From assembly GCA_030837935.1 (NCBI GenBank), contig JAUQXU010000108.1:1-10343 (forward strand): a stretch of DNA of 10,343 nucleotides, written 5' to 3'. Below are positions 4,555 to 10,343 of this stretch, piece after piece. The DNA is from Candidatus Brocadia sp. (lineage in GTDB: Bacteria; Planctomycetota; Brocadiia; Brocadiales; Brocadiaceae). The notes below the pieces were generated by a model. The model was given only the letters and a program-made list of their open reading frames with translations. It did not search any database and had not been told where the DNA came from. Made by a program: the position numbers and the translations under genes. Position 1 is the first letter of the stretch. Each line of letters starts with the position of its first letter.

Positions 4555-5430
4555 TCAAACAATACCCCACATCAGCTTGAGTTCTTCTGGCAAAGGTAAT
4601 GGTTTAAAGCCCAACGCAAAGGCTTTTGAGCTATCAAGTGACACGTCGGGCGGTCGTGTTGCCGCCATAATCACATCCTGCTGCCTGCAGGGCACCAACC
4701 TGGCTTCTCGAATATTAAGGGTATTCATAAGCAACGTGCCAAAATCATAACGTGAAATACGTTCAATGCCTCCTACATGGAGTAAGCCACGTACCTTTTC
4801 AAGGGCGAGAAAAATTCCGGATATTGCGGCATTTACACTTACAGGAGTTCTAAATTCATCTACAAAGAGTCTCAATTCGCGACCATCTCTCGTCGCTTCT
4901 ATCATTGGCTGGATGAAGCTTTTGGCGTCGGGCCCGGGAATGCCAAACATCAGAGACATACGGCAAATGGTAGTCATTGGATGGCGTTTCACCATACCTT
5001 CCTCTGCCAATACCTTCTGTTCACCATAAAAATTAACAGGGCAAACGGAATCTCCTTCACGGTAAGGCGCGTTTAATCCATTGAAAACCAAGTCGGTTGA
5101 AGTGAAAACACAGGGAATGCCGTAGTCAGCACAAAGACCAGCAATATTGATTGAGGCATCGACATTGATTGCCTGTGATTCGGTCCGATGGATTTGGCAA
5201 AAATTTGGATCGGATTTCGCTGCGGCATGAATCACTGCATCCGGATGTATCTCCTGAAATAGTCTCTTTAGTGCATCAAAATCTCTTAAATCAACTTTCG
5301 TCATACATACGTCAGCAATTTCTCCATGATGAGAGAATGCAGTTCCAAATATTTCCCACTCTCTTTTTGCCGTCTGGCAAATGTTCCATCCCAAAAACCC
5401 ACGAGCGCCCGTGACGAGCAATTTCTTCAT
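4555..5430 (-). CDS. RmlD-like NAD(P)-dependent sugar-nucleotide reductase/epimerase (extended SDR)
   Basis: A 291-residue extended short-chain dehydrogenase. It has the Rossmann motif TGARGFLG (Gly8, Gly11, Gly14), the adenine-site-like VDLRD, the HAAAKSDPNFC loop, INVDA, FTSTDLVFNG and the catalytic YGEQK (Tyr135, Lys139). The C-terminal part has RTPVSVNAAISG and GLLHVGG. This is the pattern of dTDP-4-dehydrorhamnose reductase (RmlD) and its relatives, which reduce nucleotide-linked 4-keto sugars in the cytoplasm for envelope polysaccharide. No rmlA/B/C neighbours are present, so the substrate is open. ATG at 5430 is preferred (GAG six bases and GGAG twelve bases upstream); a TTG at 5439 adds MRN. 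It is the third gene of a minus-strand run, 48 bases after the ABC-F stop. Confidence 0.85.
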   Translation of the reverse strand: MKKLLVTGARGFLGWNICQTAKREWEIFGTAFSHHGEIADVCMTKVDLRDFDALKRLFQEIHPDAVIHAAAKSDPNFCQIHRTESQAINVDASINIAGLCADYGIPCVFTSTDLVFNGLNAPYREGDSVCPVNFYGEQKVLAEEGMVKRHPMTTICRMSLMFGIPGPDAKSFIQPMIEATRDGRELRLFVDEFRTPVSVNAAISGIFLALEKVRGLLHVGGIERISRYDFGTLLMNTLNIREARLVPCRQQDVIMAATRPPDVSLDSSKAFALGFKPLPLPEELKLMWGIV

Positions 5431-5478
5431 ATTTCTCAATATCTCCGACGCAATATTTCTGTGAGGAATTCAGCTCTG

Positions 5479-7434
5479 TCATCCACTACAATTATCATTT
5501 AATGATTCCAATTCGGCGTGAACTGTTTCCCATTTGCTGTAGAGGGTGTTCAATTCCTGAGTAATATTTTTATACCGCTTATTAATCTCGATAGATTTTT
5601 CTTTATTGTTATAAATTGTTGGATCTAAAAGGATGTGGTCCAGTTCCTTCTTTTGTGTTTCCAATATAGCGGTCATGTCTTCTATATTTTGAATTTCTTT
5701 TGTAAGTTTCCGTTTCCTTGCATTTTGTTCTTTTTTTACTAAGTACTGCTGTTTTTGTGACCCGCTTTCTTCCAATTTCGATGGGGATGATGCCTTCGTC
5801 TCAACTTCTGTAGTTTCTCTATGTAAATCAGACGCCTTCTTTTCAAGAAAATCCTTAAAACTTCCTAAATGAACATAGATCTTGTTATTTTTTAATTCAT
5901 ACACCTTAGAGACCAAGCCATCAAGAAAGTCCCGGTCGTGGGATACAATCAACAGACTCCCGGCATAATCCAGCAATGTATTCTTGAGGATCTTCTTGGT
6001 GGTGATGTCGATATGGTTTGTTGGTTCGTCCAGAATAAGAAAATTCGTCGGTTTTAGAAGCATCTTGGCAAGAGACAGACGGGATTTTTCACCACCGCTC
6101 AGGACATTGACGGTCTTAAAGACATCGTCGCCAGAAAAAAGAAAGGCGCCTAATATGTGCCGAACGTGGGGGATCATGTGAAATGGGGCTACGGACTCGA
6201 TTTCCTGCAATAGCGTATGCTGACTATTTAGTTTTTCTGCATGCTCCTGGGCAAAATAATCAAAGAGTACATTATGTCCCATCTTGATAGTTCCGGAATG
6301 CGGTTGCTCAATGCCGGATATGATACGTAATAAAGTAGATTTTCCTGATCCGTTTTGTCCTAGAAGGGCTACCTTTTCACCCCGTTCAACCGAAAGACAA
6401 ATATCCTGGAAGATCAATCGTCCGTCATATTTATGGGAAATATCTTTTATATCCAGCACGGATACACCACTTTGTTTCGACGGGGGGAATCTAAATTTGA
6501 TCTGTTCTGTGTTGCTTTCTGGTAATTCTTCCTTCTCCATCTTTTCGAGCATAAGGATGCGACTCTGTACCTGGGAGGCCTTGGTATTCTTTGCCCTAAA
6601 CCGTTCAATAAACCGTTCTACCTCTTTGATCTTTTTCTGCTGGTTAACGTGTCGTGCAACCTGTAATTCCGTTCGCTTCTCTTTTTCAACCTCATAGAAG
6701 GAATACGTTCCATAGTACTCATGGATTTTTCCCTTCTCTAATTCCCAAACCTTGGTAATGTTGCGGTCAAGGAATGTCCGATCGTGTGATATAATAATAA
6801 GGCCTCCCTGAAATCCTTTGAGATATTCCTCTAACCATAAGATGGAATCGATATCCAGGTGATTCGTTGGTTCGTCTAAAAGGAGTAAATTGGGTTCCTG
6901 AAGTAACAAGCGGGAAAGGGCCACCCGCATCTGCCACCCACCGCTGAATGTACAAATATTCCTTTCAAAATCAGATTCTTTAAACCCCATACCTTTTAAG
7001 ACCTTGGCCGTTTCTGCCTCAACCTTAGCGCTGTTGACAACCTCCAAGTGATGTTGCAGGTGTGCGTACTGATCCAGGAGTATGTGGTGGTCATCGCCTT
7101 GTATGGAGGGATCTTCCAGGTGGGCATGAATCTTATCGATCTGACTTTTCAGATGAAGAATGTCTTCGAAGGCAGAACTGGCCTCTTCATAAACGGTCTT
7201 TTTTTTGAAGACAAAACCTTCCTGAGGAAGATAACCGATGTTGGCGTCTTTTGCAAAAATAAGATTGCCGGCGCTGGGTTCAACGAATTTGCAAATAAGT
7301 CTGAAGAGAGAGGATTTACCGGTGCCATTGGGGCCAATTAAGCCAATCCGGTCGTTTCGCCGGATGTGTAAAGAAACATTGTCTAAAATGGTCTTAGCGC
7401 CGAAGGCAAGGCTGATATTATTCAGACGAATCAT
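5479..7434 (-). CDS. ABC-F family ATPase (ribosome-associated, Uup/YheS-like)
   Basis: A 651-residue protein with two ABC ATPase domains and no membrane segments. Domain 1: Walker A GPNGTGKS (34-41), signature FSGGWQ (163-168), Walker B LLLLDEPTNHLD (Asp187, Glu188), switch His217. An arm-like insertion lies at about 88-140. The interdomain linker, about 242-315, is strongly charged and helical, as in the P-site-tRNA-interacting motif of ABC-F factors. Domain 2: GQNGSGKST (359-367), LSGGEKSR (445-452), LILDEPTNHID (Glu470), His499. A C-terminal extension, about 535-651, ends in a predicted coiled coil. Both catalytic Glu are intact. Such proteins act at the ribosomal E site to relieve stalling; some give antibiotic resistance. 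The ATG at 7434 overlaps the methyltransferase stop as ATGA, indicating translational coupling. An upstream in-frame start would lack the family N-terminus (MIRLNNISLAFG). Subfamily not resolved. Confidence 0.95.
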   Translation of the reverse strand: MIRLNNISLAFGAKTILDNVSLHIRRNDRIGLIGPNGTGKSSLFRLICKFVEPSAGNLIFAKDANIGYLPQEGFVFKKKTVYEEASSAFEDILHLKSQIDKIHAHLEDPSIQGDDHHILLDQYAHLQHHLEVVNSAKVEAETAKVLKGMGFKESDFERNICTFSGGWQMRVALSRLLLQEPNLLLLDEPTNHLDIDSILWLEEYLKGFQGGLIIISHDRTFLDRNITKVWELEKGKIHEYYGTYSFYEVEKEKRTELQVARHVNQQKKIKEVERFIERFRAKNTKASQVQSRILMLEKMEKEELPESNTEQIKFRFPPSKQSGVSVLDIKDISHKYDGRLIFQDICLSVERGEKVALLGQNGSGKSTLLRIISGIEQPHSGTIKMGHNVLFDYFAQEHAEKLNSQHTLLQEIESVAPFHMIPHVRHILGAFLFSGDDVFKTVNVLSGGEKSRLSLAKMLLKPTNFLILDEPTNHIDITTKKILKNTLLDYAGSLLIVSHDRDFLDGLVSKVYELKNNKIYVHLGSFKDFLEKKASDLHRETTEVETKASSPSKLEESGSQKQQYLVKKEQNARKRKLTKEIQNIEDMTAILETQKKELDHILLDPTIYNNKEKSIEINKRYKNITQELNTLYSKWETVHAELESLNDNCSG

Positions 7435-8171
7435 TTTATTCCGCCGTACACCGCTTCCCGGTATTCCTTCCAAAAACATTCGGCTGTACGGAATCCTGAC
7501 TCTGTAATGATCTGAAGATCGTCACTAAGGAATAATAGGTGATCGCCATCCTTCCTCTCTTTATCTGACAATTCTGAGGATATTTGATCAAGGGGCTTCT
7601 CCTGATGCTTAAGCTTTCGTGTTCTCTCTTGTATGCCCTGATAGTGCAGACGGCGGAATCTGGCTTCAAGGATGGCATCGCTGGCCTTAAAGATATCACA
7701 ACATACAAACCAGCCATGCGGTTTTAATATCGAGTGGATATACCTAAAGAGCAAAACTTTTTCTTCCCTGTATAAATGGTGGAGGGCAAGAGAAGAGACC
7801 ACTGCATCTATATGAGAAAGGGCATTCATTTTGTTTGGTAAATCCTGAAAAGTGGAGAGTTGGAATGTGACTTGTTCAAGGTGGTTTTTAAGTCTTACTT
7901 TGGCCTTGTCTATCATGAGTTCGGCCGCATCCACGGCGACAATCGTTGCATTGGGGAATATTTCGATGATTTTGTGAGATAAGTACCCTGTACCTACCCC
8001 CAGCTCTAAGAACCGTAAATTCTCTTTCCGGTCAAATGGTAATACTTCACATACAATGGATGCCATTTTCACGCGGTTCGGGTGCCAGACATCCATATCA
8101 ATGTCATAGGTAGCAACAGTATCGGTGTTGTTAAATGCGTAAACCGTTTCCCTCAGGGTATTTTTTCCCAT
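7431..8171 (-). CDS. Class I SAM-dependent methyltransferase (CmoA/UbiE-like fold)
   Basis: A 246-residue protein. Motif I is FLELGVGTGYLS (Glu56, Gly58, Gly60, Gly62), binding S-adenosylmethionine. Asp81 after TIVAV would hold the ribose. DAVVSSLALHHL (122-133) is motif IV, and LKPHGWFVCCD (149-159) motif V/VI. The N-terminal segment YAFNNTDTVATYDIDMDVWHPNR and the SSLALHHL string recall the CmoA-like and small-molecule methyltransferase groups, but the substrate cannot be named. It is the first gene of the minus-strand run and overlaps the ABC-F start by four bases, so the two are probably made together. A role on a ribosomal or tRNA target would fit the partner, as inference only. The start has no clear Shine-Dalgarno; a TATAAT on the minus strand (8218-8223), 46 bases upstream, is a possible -10 box with no good -35. 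Confidence 0.88.
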   Translation of the reverse strand: MGKNTLRETVYAFNNTDTVATYDIDMDVWHPNRVKMASIVCEVLPFDRKENLRFLELGVGTGYLSHKIIEIFPNATIVAVDAAELMIDKAKVRLKNHLEQVTFQLSTFQDLPNKMNALSHIDAVVSSLALHHLYREEKVLLFRYIHSILKPHGWFVCCDIFKASDAILEARFRRLHYQGIQERTRKLKHQEKPLDQISSELSDKERKDGDHLLFLSDDLQIITESGFRTAECFWKEYREAVYGGIK

Positions 8172-8454
8172 AGCAGCGTACTGTTAGAATGTGATAGATA
8201 ATTATATTTGTATCATGATTATAATGTGTATTTAATATACCATATTGTATAAACAAATTCATAAAAATACAGAGATAATTTTCAAACTATCTTTTCCAGG
8301 TGAGTTACGAAATGAATGCTATACCTTTGGTACAATTCATTAATAGTATTCCCTTGTAAAAACTTCTTTTTTTGTGTAAGGTTTTGTTCATGCAAAAACC
8401 GCTAAATCCGAAGCAATAAACGCAAGACTAAAGCCTTGCCCTACATTTTTCTTC

Positions 8455-8468
8455 CGACTTGTTCGGGT
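8455..8468. repeat. 14-base repeat shared with 3948-3961
   Basis: CGACTTGTTCGGGT occurs here and at 3948-3961 in the same orientation. Here it forms a small hairpin, CCGA (8454-8457) with TCGG (8463-8466). Both copies lie between genes and near other palindromes, as expected for a dispersed repeat family. Confidence 0.65.
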
Positions 8469-8594
8469 TAGTCGCCATGCTACCAAAGGTAACACCCCGA
8501 AACGATGAAAATGGGCTTTCTAGCTATATCATATTGGTGTATCTATACTTACACTTTTTTTGTTGCGCCTTATTTTCGAGTCAGGATTTACGAA

Positions 8595-8598
8595 GAGG
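8595..8598 (+). promoter_or_regulatory. Ribosome binding site fixing the DNA glycosylase start
   Basis: GAGG inside AAGAGGAA lies six bases before the ATG at 8605. The longer reading from TTG at 8560 has only a T-tract before it, so 8605 is chosen. Confidence 0.7.
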
Positions 8599-8604
8599 AA
8601 ATTT

Positions 8605-9483
8605 ATGACAGAGTCATACAAACAGAGATATAGCAGTTCAAAGAATGAATCACGAATGAGAGGAAAAAGCTTAACGACAGCAGCCGTGCAGAAATTTCAA
8701 AAAATGATTTATCAACACTATCAGGAGCACGGTCGCAAATTTCCCTGGAGAATGACACAGAACCCTTATCATATCCTCGTCTCAGAAATTATGCTTCAGC
8801 AGACCCAGGTACAGAGAATTATGGGAAAGTATGAGCCGTTTATCAAATTATTTCCGGATTTTTCTTCCCTTGCCCGGGCACCGCTGCGCACGGTGTTTAG
8901 GGAATGGCAGGGATTGGGGTACAACCGCCGGGCAATAGCGTTGAAACAGATTGCCCAACGGGTTACGGAAGAGTTTCATGGCAGTCTTCCCTCTTCTGTA
9001 GAAACGTTAATAACTTTTCCTGGAATCGGCAGAGCGACCGCATCCTCAATTTCTGCCTTTGCATTTCATAAACCTGCGGTTTTCATTGAGACAAATATAC
9101 GTAGGGTATTTATCCATAATTTTTTTCATGATAAGACGCATATCAGGGATGCTGAAATTCTTCCCCTCGTAGAAAAGACCATTGATGCTTCCAATCCCCG
9201 GGAGTGGTATTATGCACTCATGGATTATGGAGTAATGCTGAAGCAGAAGTATGAAAATCCAAACAGAAGAAGCGCTCATTACCAAAAACAGCCTCCATTT
9301 CAAGGTTCCAATAGACAAGTGCGCGGAAAAATTCTTAAAGCCCTTGCCAACGAATCATACATTTCCGAATGTGAAATTGCGCAAAAACTTCAAATAGACC
9401 AGGAAAAACTAAAAAATAATCTTGCTCAATTGATAAAAGAAGGGTTTATTAAGAGCAAAGAGAAGAGATTTACCTTAGCATAA
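8605..9483 (+). CDS. MutY-like HhH-GPD DNA glycosylase lacking the iron-sulfur cluster
   Basis: A 292-residue protein from ATG 8605. The HhH-GPD core is clear: FPWR (46-49), NPYHILVSEIMLQQTQVQRI with catalytic-type Glu61, WQGLGYNRRA, and the helix-hairpin-helix FPGIGRATA (138-146). The last has no Lys, as in monofunctional MutY rather than EndoIII. The position of the catalytic Asp (LDGNVKRV in E. coli MutY) reads IETNIRRVF, with Glu162. The C-X6-C-X2-C-X5-C cluster is absent: ALMDYGVMLKQ is followed by NPNRRSAHYQKQPPFQGSNRQVRG. There is no NUDIX-like 8-oxoG domain; instead residues about 238-292 look like a small winged helix. It matches a recalled clade annotated as A/G-specific adenine glycosylase or, misleadingly, HesB. 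It should excise damaged or mispaired bases; the substrate is uncertain. It stands alone, divergent from the methyltransferase operon. Confidence 0.88.
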   Translation: MTESYKQRYSSSKNESRMRGKSLTTAAVQKFQKMIYQHYQEHGRKFPWRMTQNPYHILVSEIMLQQTQVQRIMGKYEPFIKLFPDFSSLARAPLRTVFREWQGLGYNRRAIALKQIAQRVTEEFHGSLPSSVETLITFPGIGRATASSISAFAFHKPAVFIETNIRRVFIHNFFHDKTHIRDAEILPLVEKTIDASNPREWYYALMDYGVMLKQKYENPNRRSAHYQKQPPFQGSNRQVRGKILKALANESYISECEIAQKLQIDQEKLKNNLAQLIKEGFIKSKEKRFTLA

Positions 9484-9963
9484 TTCCCTTAATTTCATAC
9501 TTTTTATTATCACATGGCTGTAATCTGTTCGTGCTGCTTTTCTGTTCTTGAGATGCTGAAGGCCTATGATGTTTGTTTAAAATTTCTACGAAAGCATAAA
9601 AAAACCACACGGGGTATTTTTACCAATCAACTTCTATAAACGAAGAAATTTAATAATTTGTAAATAATTAATTGATATTCAAAGGTGTCCGGTTGGATAC
9701 ATCGCGAATATAAAAGAGTATGCCCTGTATTACTGTCGATAAATTATCTTTAAAGCATCTTGAAACAATGAGGCATAGCGTTTGCGCATCCAAAATAAGT
9801 ATAAGTTCAATAACGAAAAACAAGTTCAGTGTTATAGCATCGTTCTAAACTGGTTATGATATGGCAAAGGCGATGTGGCTGCAGATGACCTAAAGCAAGA
9901 TTTATCCGCGACTAAATGAATTTTAATCTTATGAGAGGCCGTGACGTTCCGGGTGGTTAGTTC
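9484..9963. other. Gene-free AT-rich region
   Basis: All frames are interrupted and no protein family is recognisable in these 480 bases. No hairpin with a T-tract follows the glycosylase stop, so its terminator is not identified. TCCGGTTGGA near 9688 is weakly palindromic. The promoter of the downstream lipoprotein gene should lie in the last 150 bases, but I cannot place it. Confidence 0.5.
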
Positions 9964-10343
9964 ATGTTAAATATATTCAGGAAAATATTCATGCGCTTGC
10001 AGAGGAATGTATGTGTTTGCGTGTCTCTCCTTGCAATTCTTGGTGTATCTGGTTGTTATACACCGCCAAGTACCAAACCAATGACCACACTCAAAACTCG
10101 CGAACGTGTTATGACTACTGTGAATCCCCCAAAAAGGATGAAACCTTATATTGCAACTCAACTGGATCGGTATTTTGTACGAGATTGGAAGCACATCGTT
10201 ATCCATCATAGCGCCTCAGCGTCCGGTAGTGCCGCCGAATTTGACAGATTCCACAGAGAAAAGAGGGGGTGGGAGAACGGCTTAGGATATCATTTTGTGA
10301 TAGGGAATGGAAACGGTACCCGCGATGGAGAAATTGAGATTGG
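9964..10343 (+). CDS. N-acetylmuramoyl-L-alanine amidase lipoprotein (Amidase_2/PGRP), C-terminus beyond window
   Basis: Open from ATG 9964 to the window end, 126 codons. The signal peptide has a basic start (FRKIFMRLQR), a hydrophobic core (VCVSLLAILG) and lipobox VSGC with Cys31, giving a membrane-anchored lipoprotein. After a Pro/Thr-rich linker comes WKHIVIHHSAS, where His81 matches the first zinc ligand of T7-lysozyme-type amidases. GLGYHFVIGNGNGTRDGEIEIG follows, with the conserved Tyr109. The remaining zinc ligands lie past the edge. Such enzymes cut the amide between N-acetylmuramic acid and L-Ala in peptidoglycan. Two starts are plausible: 9964 (GGTGG seven bases upstream) and 9991 (AGGA eight bases upstream), the latter giving a more typical signal peptide with Cys22. 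Confidence 0.9.
   Translation, partial: MLNIFRKIFMRLQRNVCVCVSLLAILGVSGCYTPPSTKPMTTLKTRERVMTTVNPPKRMKPYIATQLDRYFVRDWKHIVIHHSASASGSAAEFDRFHREKRGWENGLGYHFVIGNGNGTRDGEIEI

Larger units (their letters stand above)
8172..8604. other. Intergenic region with palindromic repeats between divergent genes
   Basis: No gene is seen in these 433 bases. The left part (8172-8300) is very AT-rich and probably holds the methyltransferase promoter. The right part holds TACCTTTGGTA (8322-8332) and its exact complement TACCAAAGGTA (8481-8491), a near-hairpin GGTTTTG / CAAAAACC (8380-8400), GCAAG...CTTGC followed by CCCTAC (8422-8444), and CCGACTTGTTCGG (8454-8466). The last two are in the style of dispersed intergenic repeats; the last shares 14 bases with the rnpA-yidD spacer. 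Confidence 0.55.

Noticed and set aside
4508..4560. Ribosomal protein L34-like string QPSRRTRRS on the plus strand near rnpA
   Set aside because: It is short, basic and low-complexity, on the opposite strand to rnpA, and no HGF-x-x-RM continuation follows without several frame changes. A degenerate rpmH cannot be excluded but is not supported.
6284..6697. A 137-residue plus-strand ORF within the ABC-F gene
   Set aside because: It is antisense to conserved ABC motifs and shows only reverse-complement composition.
8218..8223. TATAAT as a promoter -10 box for the methyltransferase
   Set aside because: The region is so AT-rich that the hexamer is expected by chance, it reads nearly the same on both strands, and no -35 box is found at 16-18 bases; mentioned only as a possibility.
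8380..8400. GGTTTTG/CAAAAACC hairpin as a terminator
   Set aside because: The T-run precedes the stem on the plus strand, and no upstream gene on that strand needs terminating.
9967..10211. Two ORFs of 66 and 80 residues over the amidase start
   Set aside because: Both are shadows of the amidase gene, whose signal peptide and zinc-site motifs fix the true frame.

Overview
The window looks like an accessory-rich stretch of an AT-rich, Gram-negative-type bacterial chromosome. Two lipoprotein signal peptides, insertion-sequence debris and many short GC-rich intergenic palindromes next to ordinary housekeeping genes fit a repeat-rich planctomycete-like genome such as the anammox group. That placement is an impression from repeat style and protein flavour; no marker gene here proves it.

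Positions 1-2017 are mobile-element territory. The end of an IS3-family element (orfA on the minus strand, running off the left edge) abuts a 5'-truncated, frameshifted IS1595-type transposase pseudogene. A small minus-strand ORF with a near-perfect Shine-Dalgarno follows. Next comes a (GGGGTA)n tract folding into a long GAAA-capped hairpin, which sits exactly at the truncated 5' edge of a second pseudogene. That pseudogene is the remains of a widespread, uncharacterised protein of about 450-500 residues with a C-terminal winged helix. It carries one internal deletion and at least three single-base A-run indels. A terminase-small-subunit-like hypothetical gene (2066-2551, minus) closes this part.

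Positions 2878-4339 hold a TPR lipoprotein gene (plus) that converges on yidD (minus) with overlapping stop codons. Upstream of yidD on the same strand is rnpA. The usual rpmH-rnpA-yidD-yidC cluster is broken: a 152-base GC-rich palindromic repeat separates rnpA from yidD, no rpmH precedes rnpA, and no yidC follows yidD.

Positions 4555-8171 form a minus-strand operon read in the order SAM methyltransferase, ABC-F ATPase (ATGA overlap with the methyltransferase), RmlD-like reductase. The ABC-F protein points to ribosome protection or translation. The reductase points to sugar-nucleotide or cell-envelope metabolism. What the methyltransferase acts on is not evident.

Positions 8172-10343 hold a repeat-bearing intergenic region, a MutY-like DNA glycosylase that lacks the iron-sulfur cluster and has Glu at the usual catalytic Asp position, a gene-free stretch of about 480 bases, and the start of a lipoprotein N-acetylmuramoyl-L-alanine amidase cut by the right edge. 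I see no tRNA, rRNA, CRISPR array or complete new defence system.
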